A DNA stretch of 6,987 bases from Eubacterium sp. (GCA_021769545.1 JAETSS010000068.1:1-6987), one strand, 5' to 3'. Shown: positions 1 to 6,691, counted from the first letter of the stretch. The notes: generated by a model from the sequence alone, not told the origin. Translations and numbers: made by a program.

Positions 1-2582
1 ATGAAGCCCTGATTTGACAGCTTGCCCGTTACGCGCTTCACTTCGCCTTCCAGCTTCTTCTTTTCCTTCTTGAGTCTTTCAAGCTCCGCTTCATAGTCCA
101 TGATATCATCCAGCGGAATGAACACCTCTGCGCCGGCAACTACCGCCGACATTACCTCCTCAGGAACGTCTGCCTTGCTGCCTGTAAAGGTTATCTCAGT
201 GATGTTGGCCAGCTTCTTGATATATCTTTCGCCTGCCTTTACTACCTGCTCCTTGCCGTCGGCGCTGAGTATCACTGCGCTGAGCGGCTTGCTCGGAGCT
301 GCGTCCGCCTCCGCTCTGATGTTTCTGATGCTCTTGATGATAGCCATTGCCATCTCCAGCTTTTCCGCTTCGTCTGCAAAAGTCAGACTTTCGTCGTATA
401 CAGGCCAGTTTTCCTTGATAAGGAAATTGTTCGGATTGTCCTTCGTCGCCTCATCCTTTGGCAGGTATGTCCAGATTTCCTCTGTGATATACGGCATGAA
501 CGGGTGCAGCAGTCTAAGCATATCCTTGAGAGCTTTTACCAGAACTGCTCTTGCTACCTTCTTGTCTTCCTCGTCGTCGCCGTAGAGTCTGCCCTTGACG
601 ATCTCGATGTACCAGTCGCAGTACTCGTTCCAGATCAGATCGTATGCTCTCTGTCCCGCCAGTGCAAGGTCGAATTTTTCCATTGTATCGGTGATGTATT
701 TCACAGCATCGTTCACTCTTGAAATGATCCACTTATCCTCATCCTGCAGCGCTGCCTTGTCGAGTTCTGTCAGATCGGCCATTTCCTTGAAATTGCCTTC
801 CTCATCCTGCAGATTCATGATAACGAATCTCGATGCATTCCATAATTTATTTGCAAAGTTTCTCGCTGATTCCAGTCTGTCGGTCTTGAATCTCATGTCA
901 TTACCCGGCGTGATTCCCGTAGTCAGCATGAATCGCAGTGCGTCCGCTCCATACTGGTCGATGATCTCCAGCGGGTCTATGCCGTTGCCCAGAGATTTGC
1001 TCATCTTGCGTCCCTGTGCATCACGAACGAGACCGTGAACGTATACGTATTTGAACGGCGTTTCGCCTGTAGTTTCCAGTGCCGAGAATACCATCCTGAC
1101 TACCCAGAAGAAAATGATATCGTAGCCCGTTACCAGCACGTCCGTCGGATAGAAGTATTTCAGATCCTCCGTCTCCTCCGGCCATCCCAGTGTCGAGAAC
1201 GGCCATAACGCCGACGAGAACCATGTATCCAGTACGTCCTCGTCCTGCTTGATGTTGGTGCTGCCGCACTTGCTGCATTTATCCGGCGCCGTCTCAGCTA
1301 CCATCAACTCACCGCAGTCCTGGCAGTAGTATGCAGGAATCCTGTGTCCCCACCAAAGCTGTCTCGAGATACACCAGTCCCTGATCTCCTCGAGCCAGTG
1401 GAGATATGTCTTTTCGAATCTCTCCGGAACGTGCTGCAGATCGCCCTTCTTAGCAGCCTCTATGGCAGGCTTTGCAAGATCTTCCATCTTTACGAACCAC
1501 TGATCGGAAAGCATCGGCTCTACAGTAGTTCCGCATCTGTAGCAGCCGCCTACAGGGATTACCTTTTCCTCGGTCTTTACGAGGAATCCCGCTTCATCAA
1601 GATCCTTCACCCACTGCTTACGGCACTCGTATCTGTCCATGCCCTCGTATTTGCCTGCAAGGCTGTTCATGGTAGCGTCCAGGTTGATGCATGAGAGATT
1701 TTCAAGATCGTTTCTCTGACCTACCTCAAAGTCGTTAGGATCGTGGGCCGGAGTGATCTTTACAGCACCTGTTCCCTTCTCAGGATCAGGATACGGGTCT
1801 GCGATGACAGGTATCTCTCTGCCTACGAGAGGCAGGATAACCTTCTTGCCTACAAGAGCCTTGTATCTCTCATCGCTCGGATGCACAGCTATGGCCACAT
1901 CGCCGAACATGGTCTCAGGTCTCGAAGTTGCTACTACGATCCCTTCGCCGCCGTCAGCTGCAGGATATCTGAAATACCAGTACATTCCGTTCTTGTCCTC
2001 GTGCTCTACCTCGGCATCGGAAAGGGATGTGCCGCACTGAGGGCACCAGTTTATCAGTCTGTTTCCTTTGTATATGAGTCCTTTATTGTAAAGCTTTACG
2101 AAGAAGTGGTTTACAGCCTTGTTGCAGCCCTCGTCCATGGTGAAGCGTTCTCTGCTCCAGTCGCAGGAATCGCCCAGCTTGCGGCACTGCTTGGTGATCT
2201 TGCCGCCGAATTCCTTTTTCCAGTCCCATGCACGCTTTAAGAATTCTTCTCTTCCCAGATCTTCCTTCTCAAGACCTTCTTCCTCTCTGATCCTGTTTAC
2301 CACCTTTACCTCTGTGGCGATGCTGGCGTGGTCGCTGCCCGGAAGCCACAGCGCGCTGTAGCCCTGCAGTCTCTTGAACCTCGTCAGTACGTCCTGCAAA
2401 GTCTGATCCAGAGCATGTCCCATGTGGAGCTGCCCCGTGATATTAGGAGGCGGCATCACTATGGTGAAAGGCTTCTTGTCGGGATCTATTTCCGCTCTGA
2501 AAGCGCCGCTCTTTTCCCACATGTCATATATTCTGTCTTCGAAATCCTTGGGATCATATGTCTTCGCTAAATTCTTTTCCAT
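1..2582 (-). CDS. valS: Valine--tRNA ligase, C-terminus cut by window edge
   Basis: Class I aminoacyl-tRNA synthetase that charges tRNA-Val with valine in the cytoplasm and hydrolyses mischarged Thr-tRNA through its CP1 editing domain. The frame is open from an ATG at 2582 to the window edge, giving 860 codons. The HIGH motif appears as HMGH at residues 53-56 after PPPNITGQL, and KMSKS is at 526-530. The editing-domain [11 protein letters not shown] motif and the WFSS block are present. Two Cys4 zinc sites are visible: C180/C183 with C347/C350, and C420/C423/C436/C439. A Lys/Glu-rich coiled coil at the C-terminus reaches GKLSNQGF at the edge, so probably only about 20-25 residues are missing (B. 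subtilis ValRS is about 880). The start is supported by AAGGAG seven bases upstream. It follows the two-TM protein gene by 31 bp, so it is likely the distal gene of that operon. No T-box leader is present directly upstream. Confidence 0.97.
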   Translation of the reverse strand, partial: MEKNLAKTYDPKDFEDRIYDMWEKSGAFRAEIDPDKKPFTIVMPPPNITGQLHMGHALDQTLQDVLTRFKRLQGYSALWLPGSDHASIATEVKVVNRIREEEGLEKEDLGREEFLKRAWDWKKEFGGKITKQCRKLGDSCDWSRERFTMDEGCNKAVNHFFVKLYNKGLIYKGNRLINWCPQCGTSLSDAEVEHEDKNGMYWYFRYPAADGGEGIVVATSRPETMFGDVAIAVHPSDERYKALVGKKVILPLVGREIPVIADPYPDPEKGTGAVKITPAHDPNDFEVGQRNDLENLSCINLDATMNSLAGKYEGMDRYECRKQWVKDLDEAGFLVKTEEKVIPVGGCYRCGTTVEPMLSDQWFVKMEDLAKPAIEAAKKGDLQHVPERFEKTYLHWLEEIRDWCISRQLWWGHRIPAYYCQDCGELMVAETAPDKCSKCGSTNIKQDEDVLDTWFSSALWPFSTLGWPEETEDLKYFYPTDVLVTGYDIIFFWVVRMVFSALETTGETPFKYVYVHGLVRDAQGRKMSKSLGNGIDPLEIIDQYGADALRFMLTTGITPGNDMRFKTDRLESARNFANKLWNASRFVIMNLQDEEGNFKEMADLTELDKAALQDEDKWIISRVNDAVKYITDTMEKFDLALAGQRAYDLIWNEYCDWYIEIVKGRLYGDDEEDKKVARAVLVKALKDMLRLLHPFMPYITEEIWTYLPKDEATKDNPNNFLIKENWPVYDESLTFADEAEKLEMAMAIIKSIRNIRAEADAAPSKPLSAVILSADGKEQVVKAGERYIKKLANITEITFTGSKADVPEEVMSAVVAGAEVFIPLDDIMDYEAELERLKKEKKKLEGEVKRVTGKLSNQGF

Positions 2583-2588
2583 TTTGTA

Positions 2589-2595
2589 TCTCCTT
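2589..2595 (-). promoter_or_regulatory. Ribosome binding site of valS
   Basis: On the minus strand AAGGAGA lies about seven bases before the ATG at 2582, in the 31-bp gap after the preceding stop. It fixes the valS start and shows independent initiation despite the tight spacing. No promoter is visible in the gap. Confidence 0.8.
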
Positions 2596-2613
2596 TTATA
2601 TACAGCCCCGACA

Positions 2614-3108
2614 TCACTGCCTGAGACCTTTTTTTCTCTGTTCTTCGTGCTTTTTCTTCATTTTCGCGCCGTATATGCCTGCCGCTATGCTGAGCAGCAC
2701 CATGACCATGGCTATGATGGCATACACCTTGTACACACCGCCAAGCCGCTCAAAATCCGTCTGCTCTGCGCCGTTTTCCGTGACCTTGTATTTGTAAACA
2801 TCCCATCCGGTGTCCAAGTATACGTCTATATCCTCAAGATCGTTTGATACGGTACCTTCCAAATACTTATAGTTGTCCCCGAACTTTGAAAATATCGCCA
2901 CTCCGAATCTGCCTTTTGCCGTAAAGGCGTACATGGCTTTGTTCCCATGTTCTTCGACCGATGTCACGTTGATATCGTCAGCCTCAGCTTCCCTCTCTAT
3001 TATGGAAAGCACCTCGCTTTCGGGCTGACCTGATATATAGTTAGCCCCTATGGGGAATACGAAAAACGCCGCGAAGATTATCCATAACGCTATTATGAAA
3101 TTCTTCAA
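2614..3108 (-). CDS. Small two-TM membrane protein of unknown function
   Basis: I do not recognise this 164-residue protein. Residues 4-24 ([19 protein letters not shown]) form an N-terminal membrane segment or uncleaved signal anchor. Residues about 25-127 form a mixed acidic/polar domain, probably outside the membrane. Residues about 127-147 ([20 protein letters not shown]) form a second membrane span, followed by a basic tail ([16 protein letters not shown]) that should be cytoplasmic by the positive-inside rule. The start is TTG, supported by AAGGAGGG six bases upstream. It overlaps the stop of the SseB-like gene by four bases (TTGA), which implies translational coupling. No enzyme motif is visible. 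The two-span topology is seen in the sequence; the extracytoplasmic placement of the middle domain is inferred. Confidence 0.85.
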   Translation of the reverse strand: MKNFIIALWIIFAAFFVFPIGANYISGQPESEVLSIIEREAEADDINVTSVEEHGNKAMYAFTAKGRFGVAIFSKFGDNYKYLEGTVSNDLEDIDVYLDTGWDVYKYKVTENGAEQTDFERLGGVYKVYAIIAMVMVLLSIAAGIYGAKMKKKHEEQRKKGLRQ

Positions 3109-3587
3109 GCCTTTCCCTCCTTCTCCATATCCTTTTTCATGGCGGCTACCATGTCCGTGGTGAAGCAGAGATTGTCGCTCATGGGATTTATGGCAAAGCC
3201 TGCAACTGCGTTGACGGGATTCAGCAGCATTGCGGCAAGGTCATCGAAGTTGACGATCATGCTCTGCTGTCCCTTGCCTACTCCGCATTTGATCATTTCC
3301 TCGCCGTCGGTGAATACAGGATAATAGATATCGCCGTTTGCGGCCTTGATAAGCTCGAAGCTTATTTCCGTGTTTTCCTCAAGGACGACTTCATCAAGGG
3401 ACTTATCGTATACAGGCGATTTGTCCATGGAGACGGGTATCAGCAGCCTCGCCCTGACGACCTCGTTGAGAAGTCTCACGGAATTTTCCATGCACGGGTC
3501 CTTTTTTGCCGCTTCTGCGGCCGTCTTCAATGTAGGATTTTTAACAGGCGTCGGTCCGTTCTGTTGTTTACTGGTTTTGTCCTTCAC
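3105..3587 (-). CDS. SseB-family protein, GTG start
   Basis: A 160-residue cytoplasmic protein with the layout of the SseB (enhanced serine sensitivity) N-terminal family. A Lys-rich flexible leader is followed by a helical region (NSVRLLNEVVRARLLIPVS), then GDIYYPVFTDGEEM, then a C-terminal NPVNAVAGFAINPMSDNL block; the PVFTD and INP signatures are typical. The biochemical role of the family is poorly defined, so none is given here. An ATG at 3638 would add 17 residues, but its upstream sequence is weak. The GTG at 3587 has GGAGGGG six bases before it and is preferred. The stop overlaps the start of the membrane protein gene by 4 bp. It lies 88 bp after the larC1 stop, with no convincing terminator between, so co-transcription with larC1 is plausible. 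Confidence 0.82.
   Translation of the reverse strand: MKDKTSKQQNGPTPVKNPTLKTAAEAAKKDPCMENSVRLLNEVVRARLLIPVSMDKSPVYDKSLDEVVLEENTEISFELIKAANGDIYYPVFTDGEEMIKCGVGKGQQSMIVNFDDLAAMLLNPVNAVAGFAINPMSDNLCFTTDMVAAMKKDMEKEGKA
3115..3122 (-). promoter_or_regulatory. Shine-Dalgarno selecting a TTG start
   Basis: AAGGAGGG on the minus strand sits six bases before TTG at 3108, inside the last codons of the upstream gene. There is no competing ATG nearby, so this strong site decides the unusual TTG start. Confidence 0.75.
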
Positions 3588-3593
3588 AGGTTT

Positions 3594-3600
3594 CCCCTCC
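3594..3600 (-). promoter_or_regulatory. Shine-Dalgarno selecting a GTG start
   Basis: GGAGGGG on the minus strand, six bases upstream of GTG at 3587. It is much better placed than the short AGGA before the in-frame ATG at 3638, so it sets the start of the SseB-like protein. Confidence 0.75.
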
Positions 3601-3675
3601 AAAATTTTTGTTCTGTCATATATATATGATCTCGTCATTTGTCCTATTTATTTGTTCTGTATATCTATGTTGTTT

Positions 3676-4434
3676 TTACCGATCTGCTTCGGTTACATAT
3701 GCCTTGAGCCCGCCTCTGCCAGTAGCACGTTTGCCGAAGGCTTCCGTCTGCTTTATTATGGTTCCCGTAAGCTCTCCCGGCTGGGCACCTATGCCCATAA
3801 TCGCAGCCAGCCCCGACGGAGTCACCATTTCGGTGTTGACATCTGCCGTTTCAAAGCTGTAGCTGCACTGCTCACGGAGAGCCATGACTGCAGGAACGGG
3901 AACGGGAATCTCACCGTGACTGCAGTTGATGGTCCCCTTGCCGTCATATATCGTGGATATTGATACTCTGTCCGGAGCGATGGCTTCAAGCGCCATGCCG
4001 ATACCTAGAGCGTTCTTTATGGCTTCGTCTCTGCCGACTTCGTGGAAATGCACGGTGTCGAGGGTCGCTCCGTGAACGCTTGCCTCCGCTCTGGCAATAT
4101 GAGCGTATATCTTAAGGGCGGTGTTTTTGGCAGAAGGAGAAAAGCTGCTGGTTTCGATCAGTTCTTTTACCTTGCTGTAGCTTCGGCCGTGGATGTGCCC
4201 GTGGGCGTGATCATGATCGTGGTCATTGACACAACCCAACCCAGAATTATTATGATCGTGACCGTGATCCGCATCATTGTGCAAATGATGCAAGTGATGC
4301 GAATGATGACACGAAAAGTCCTCCGACTCCATCTTTGCAGCCACCTCTGCGCCGCAATCTCCAAGCTCCGACAATGCCGTCAGCACCATATCGCCGCTAA
4401 CTCCGTTGGTGCAGTCTAAATATAGTATCTTCAT
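3676..4434 (-). CDS. larC1: Stand-alone LarC N-terminal domain (nickel insertion protein, LarC1)
   Basis: LarC inserts nickel into the pyridinium bisthiocarboxylate mononucleotide to make the nickel-pincer nucleotide, the cofactor of LarA-type lactate racemase and related enzymes. This 252-residue product matches only the N-terminal LarC1 half (full LarC is about 400 residues). It opens with MKILYLDCTNGVSGDM, the conserved start of the family. Residues 43-82 form a loop with 16 histidines plus Asp and Cys, a probable metal-binding segment. VHFHEVGRDEAI, then CSHGEIPVPVPAVMAL and MVTPSGLAAI follow in family order. The stretch between GDM and the His-rich loop is shorter than usual. The CTP-binding C-terminal half (LarC2) is not encoded downstream in any frame: the next gene is SseB-like. 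It could be a split larC with larC2 elsewhere, or a divergent nickel handler. The ribosome binding site is weak (GAGAG region). Confidence 0.88.
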   Translation of the reverse strand: MKILYLDCTNGVSGDMVLTALSELGDCGAEVAAKMESEDFSCHHSHHLHHLHNDADHGHDHNNSGLGCVNDHDHDHAHGHIHGRSYSKVKELIETSSFSPSAKNTALKIYAHIARAEASVHGATLDTVHFHEVGRDEAIKNALGIGMALEAIAPDRVSISTIYDGKGTINCSHGEIPVPVPAVMALREQCSYSFETADVNTEMVTPSGLAAIMGIGAQPGELTGTIIKQTEAFGKRATGRGGLKAYVTEADR

Positions 4435-4482
4435 GTTTCTACTCTCTCTAGCTCTGATATTTCAGTTCTAATATATCATATC

Positions 4483-4540
4483 TTAAAACCCGGCAGCAGT
4501 AATGAATTTTAAGGAAATCACTACAGTCTGCCTAATTTAA
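4483..4540 (-). promoter_or_regulatory. Structured 5' leader hairpin of larC1 containing a 26-bp palindrome
   Basis: In the predicted leader RNA three nested stem segments line up: UUAAA with UUUAA, GGCAG with CUGCC, and GUAGUGA with UCAUUAC (one G-U pair). Small internal loops separate them and a 12-nt loop caps the structure. It begins only a few bases after the predicted transcription start. At DNA level the inner arms (4499-4505 and 4518-4524) make a near-perfect palindrome, GTAATGA-N12-TCACTAC on the plus strand, which could equally be an operator. No run of U follows, so it is not a classical terminator. The structure is seen in the sequence; any regulatory role is inferred. Confidence 0.45.
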
Positions 4541-4552
4541 CATACTTATATA

Positions 4553-4580
4553 ATTATACCGTGAATACAAAAAAAGGCAA
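4553..4580 (-). promoter_or_regulatory. Predicted sigma-70/A promoter of the larC1-sseB-valS operon
   Basis: The -35 TTGCCT (4575-4580) is separated by 16 bases from a perfect -10 TATAAT (4553-4558) on the minus strand. The predicted start is near 4546, leaving a leader of about 110 nt before the larC1 ATG. It is the best promoter match upstream of the operon. Confidence 0.6.
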
Positions 4581-4681
4581 GCATCCGATTTACTTTTACT
4601 CCTGATTTGGATATAATGAACCTCAAGTTTTCTTTAGATTTCAAGAATAGAAAGACGATGTACGGCACGGAAATGATAAGT

Positions 4682-4756
4682 AAAAAGTTTTAAAATCCAA
4701 ACTTTTAGCAGATTTGATTAAAATTACAGTTTGTTGGTTGAAAAACTCTGGATTTT
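4682..4756. repeat. Overlapping AT-rich inverted repeats
   Basis: AAAAGTTT (4683-4690) and AAACTTTT (4699-4706) are perfect 8-bp inverted arms with an 8-base loop. In addition AAAATCCAAACTTTT (4693-4707) is inverted relative to AAAACTCTGGATTTT (4742-4756), with 13 of 15 positions matching. The two pairings share the 4693-4707 segment and so exclude each other. The G+C content of the arms is low, so stability is doubtful. Confidence 0.45.
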
Positions 4757-4870
4757 GCGCTACATGAATAATATCCGCAACCACACGGGTAAAACCATAT
4801 CAACTGAAATTGTATATACTTCATGACCTGCCCGCTATCGGCTTTGTTTGCTGATAACAGACAAGTCATT

Positions 4871-5197
4871 TTACTCCTTCGGCTCTATAAATTTATATTT
4901 GCCTCTGCCCTTTACGCCCTCGATCAAATTATTGCCTTTTAATTTACGCATCAATTCTGATGCCGGTGTAGCTGTAAGCCCTGTGATTTTCATAACATCA
5001 GCTCGAGTGAATATAACATCAAAGCCGAAATTATCATATAGCTCCATAATGTTCTTCCTCGTCGGGGCGCTAACATTAAGACCTGAAATCATTGTCTCAA
5101 CGACCTGTTTTTTCTCGTAAAGGCCTGTTTTTTTATCATCTAAGGCCTGTTTTTGACCTACAAGGCCTGTTTTTTCAATCGGCTGTTCATAATTCAA
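4871..5197 (-). pseudogene. Detached C-terminal fragment: repeat linker and winged helix
   Basis: This fragment holds a Lys/Gln/Thr-rich linker made of 7-residue repeats, then a winged helix-turn-helix (KNIMELYDNFGFD, TRADVMKITGLTATPASELM, KGRGKYKFI). That tail is common at the end of AlbA_2 ATP-binding proteins. The first possible start in the track-free reading is a TTG at 5197 with no Shine-Dalgarno, and homology runs upstream of it (SFKVTLYNLNYE), so it is not an independent gene. Confidence 0.7.
5101..5176 (-). repeat. 21-nt tandem repeat inside the AlbA_2 linker
   Basis: Three full units of exactly 21 nt (5156-5176, 5135-5155, 5114-5134) and a partial fourth (5101-5113). Each unit has a run of 5-7 A followed by CAGGCCTT; the fourth diverges after CAGG. 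They encode EKTGLVG, QKQALDD, KKTGLYE and KKQV. The period is a multiple of three, so unit gain or loss keeps frame, but slippage in the A runs would not. Confidence 0.8.
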
Positions 5198-5273
5198 ATT
5201 ATACAGTGTGACTTTGAACGAGGTGACATCCGATTAAAACCTAGGCTATATTTCCTCCCGGTAATTATACGAC

Positions 5274-6338
5274 TCATAGTAGGCTTCGTTGATATTTTTT
5301 GAACCCGCTGCCCTGTCGCTCCATATATCCCAGCCGACCAAAAATGTCTGCAAGTACGGGATTGCGGCGGGTGGAGGAAACACTGTCAATATCCCGCTCC
5401 TGAATCCTTGTACCGTCTGCCATTCCGCCGGGAGAATAAATGACAAGTCGATCATCGAAAATATCAATATGGACTTCGCTGCCCAAAATAAGATAGTCAC
5501 GGTGGATCAAAGCGTTTACAAGTGCTTCGAAAACGCTTCGTTCACAGTAATCAGGCATCTCAATCCGAGAATTTGCAGTTTTCTTCCAACGTGTTTTCAT
5601 ATTCCGCTTTACAAAACCTACGCCCTCATTGAGCAGAATAATCAAACTGCCGGAATACTCTGCACTATCAAGTGCGTCTATCATTCCACCGCTTTTATCC
5701 ATACCGTTCCACCTGGTACAAAATAAGCGAGAGTGACGAATTGGAGAATCATCAGCAAGCAGCACACCGGCGTTGGTGAGTTTTCCACTTGCGTCCCGAA
5801 TTTCAAAAGAATCAAATAACTTTTCTTCCAGACTATTGCCTGTCCATACCTTATAGCGCTCCCGCAGCTTGGAAAAAGCATAATCCTTGAAGTCATATTC
5901 TGAGCTAAGCGCATCATAGGTATGATTCATTCCTTTCAGAAGCAACTGATTCAACACATAATTGGGAGCAATCACACTTTCATTGCCGATACGGATATAT
6001 GCTTCCATAATGCCATCTGCCTTATAGTAGTAAGGTGTCGAGCGTCCGGTATACACAGTGAGTATCAGTATATCTTTTCCCTTTTCTCTTTCCGGTGTCA
6101 ACACAAAATTAGGGAAAGGCGCAATGCGTTCTTTAATTAACCTACTAATGATTTCGGCATCAGTCTGTACATCATCTAACCCAACAATATTTCTATCGTT
6201 ATCAACTCCGAAAAACAAAGTACCACCGATTCCATTTGCAAAGGCGCTGACACTTTTTAACCAGCTTTTCGGCTTCTTCACTTCCAGAGCAACCTTGAAA
6301 TCGCATTCCGTTGCTTCTGCAATCAACCTATCAATCAT
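5274..6338 (-). CDS. N-terminal ORF of the broken gene: AlbA_2 plus HATPase_c_4 domains
   Basis: This 354-residue piece can still be translated. Residues about 8-120 form the AlbA_2 (Schlafen-type) domain, with FKVALEVKKP, then AFANGIGGTLFFGVDNDRNIVGL, the usual GGxLxxGVDxxG core. Residues about 270-345 carry the HATPase_c_4-like block: VFEALVNALIHRDY, then VHIDIFDDRLVIYSPGGM, then GRLGYMERQGSGFKK. The last seven residues (YQRSLL and neighbours) come from the wrong frame after the frameshift. The ATP-binding N and G boxes are intact, so the stump may keep both domains while losing only the DNA-binding tail. Whether it is stable or active is unknown. Confidence 0.65.
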   Translation of the reverse strand: MIDRLIAEATECDFKVALEVKKPKSWLKSVSAFANGIGGTLFFGVDNDRNIVGLDDVQTDAEIISRLIKERIAPFPNFVLTPEREKGKDILILTVYTGRSTPYYYKADGIMEAYIRIGNESVIAPNYVLNQLLLKGMNHTYDALSSEYDFKDYAFSKLRERYKVWTGNSLEEKLFDSFEIRDASGKLTNAGVLLADDSPIRHSRLFCTRWNGMDKSGGMIDALDSAEYSGSLIILLNEGVGFVKRNMKTRWKKTANSRIEMPDYCERSVFEALVNALIHRDYLILGSEVHIDIFDDRLVIYSPGGMADGTRIQERDIDSVSSTRRNPVLADIFGRLGYMERQGSGFKKYQRSLL

Positions 6339-6483
6339 TTTCCTGCCCCCTGTTCAAGTGATTCTTCTTTACCCGGTCCTTGTATACGTTATACCTATTC
6401 TTATACCCGGATTCCATGCCATGCTTAACAATCTCTGATTTGTCAAAATAAAAGAACAGGCTAAGGTAGTCGTCAGTAGGCAT
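6331..6483 (-). CDS. 50-residue hypothetical protein preceding the AlbA_2 gene
   Basis: I do not recognise it. It begins MPTDDYLSLFFYFDKSEIV and ends in a very basic tail (KDRVKKNHLNRGQEND), with no membrane span or known motif. Support for translation: GAGG five bases before the ATG, a near-consensus promoter about 50 bp upstream, and an 8-bp overlap of its end with the start of the AlbA_2 gene, which suggests coupling. Against: the same frame continues upstream of the ATG with protein-like sequence (NIIFSVWVTIPEEEI) to a TAG at 6538-6540, so it could instead be the tail of a decayed longer gene. Confidence 0.5.
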   Translation of the reverse strand: MPTDDYLSLFFYFDKSEIVKHGMESGYKNRYNVYKDRVKKNHLNRGQEND

Positions 6484-6531
6484 GATTTCCTCTTCAGGTA
6501 TTGTAACCCAAACGCTGAAAATTATATTACC

Positions 6532-6560
6532 ATTATACTAACCACCCTTGCCTGCGTCAA
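6532..6560 (-). promoter_or_regulatory. Near-consensus promoter for the small ORF and AlbA_2 gene
   Basis: TTGACG (6555-6560) and TATAAT (6532-6537) are separated by 17 bases on the minus strand, 11 of 12 consensus positions. The predicted start is near 6525, giving a leader of about 42 nt to the ATG at 6483. No second promoter is seen between this and the AlbA_2 gene. Confidence 0.7.
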
Positions 6561-6571
6561 TGACGGCTTTT

Positions 6572-6691
6572 TCATCTCCGCTGCTGAACTCGATTCATAT
6601 TTTCTTGGCTGTGACCAACTGGTTTTACGCCTTCTTTACCATTCCAAAATCGCTTCTCCTGTCGCTCCCGAAACGCAGTTATCACTTCCAT
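6572..6691 (-). other. 39-codon ORF directly after the Fic stop, doubtful
   Basis: An ATG follows the Fic TGA immediately and in the same frame, opening 39 codons (MEVITAFRERQEKRFWNGKE and onward, Arg/Gln-rich) to a TGA at 6572-6574. There is no clear Shine-Dalgarno, and I recognise no family. It may be a small protein, a lost C-terminal extension of the Fic protein, or chance. Confidence 0.2.

Larger units (their letters stand above)
4435..4870. other. AT-rich gene-free stretch between the accessory region and the larC1-valS operon
   Basis: No credible gene is seen on either strand. The longest minus-strand reading frames here are under about 60 codons, with no family resemblance. The part nearest larC1 holds its promoter and leader hairpin. 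The central part (4682-4756) holds AT-rich inverted repeats. The segment next to the broken AlbA_2 gene has an imperfect hairpin (around 4830-4860) without a U-run, so no clear terminator is present. The base composition drops sharply: by eye, one 60-base line is about 23% GC. Confidence 0.6.
4871..6338 (-). pseudogene. Broken AlbA_2 / HATPase_c_4 ATP-binding protein with C-terminal winged helix
   Basis: Reading through three lesions restores one protein of about 488 residues, of the AlbA_2-domain, RecG-related ATP-binding family (COG2865-like), which is often found in accessory DNA and is poorly characterised. After 348 good codons the frame leaves at GFKK: one extra base near 5294, beside a run of six A, must be skipped to continue into INEAYYESYNYREEI. 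A TAG (5246-5248) and a TAA (5234-5236) then interrupt the same frame, giving EEI-stop-PRF-stop-SDVTSFKVTLYNLNYE, a sequence that fits the family across both stops. The frame stays open for a further 121 codons. The gene starts at ATG 6338 with AGGGGG seven bases upstream and overlaps the 50-residue ORF before it. All damage lies within about 60 bp, so decay is recent, or this is a local sequence error, or recoding occurs (least likely). Confidence 0.82.

Noticed and set aside
100..2570. Many plus-strand open frames opposite valS, some over 140 codons
   Set aside because: They are antisense shadows of the valS frame: no ribosome binding sites, no family resemblance, and they overlap each other.
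2583..2613. Possible T-box leader in front of valS
   Set aside because: The gap is only 31 bp. No T-box sequence (GGUGGNACCGCG-like) is seen there or in the leader upstream of larC1.
3617..3645. Possible promoter AGGACA-N17-TATATG before the SseB-like gene
   Set aside because: Both boxes are weak, and the AT palindrome makes a -10-like match likely by chance; not strong enough to list.
4042..4419. Plus-strand frame of 125 codons and minus-strand frame of 65 codons across the His-rich larC1 region
   Set aside because: Low-complexity CAT/GAT repeats keep several frames open; the Ile/Met/Thr-rich translations are by-products of the His/Asp codons of larC1.
4700..4826. Short minus-strand frame with a Cys-rich PCGCGYYSC segment, reminiscent of a zinc ribbon
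   Set aside because: Only 38 codons, in very AT-rich DNA, with no ribosome binding site and no recognisable family.
4826..4860. Hairpin CTGTTATC/GATAGCGG after the AlbA_2 stop as a terminator
   Set aside because: The stem depends on wobble pairs and no U-run follows, so it does not meet the usual terminator pattern.
5234..5300. Programmed frameshift and stop-codon recoding to make full-length AlbA_2 protein
   Set aside because: It would require a +1 shift plus readthrough of both TAG and TAA within 60 bp; decay or sequence error is far simpler.
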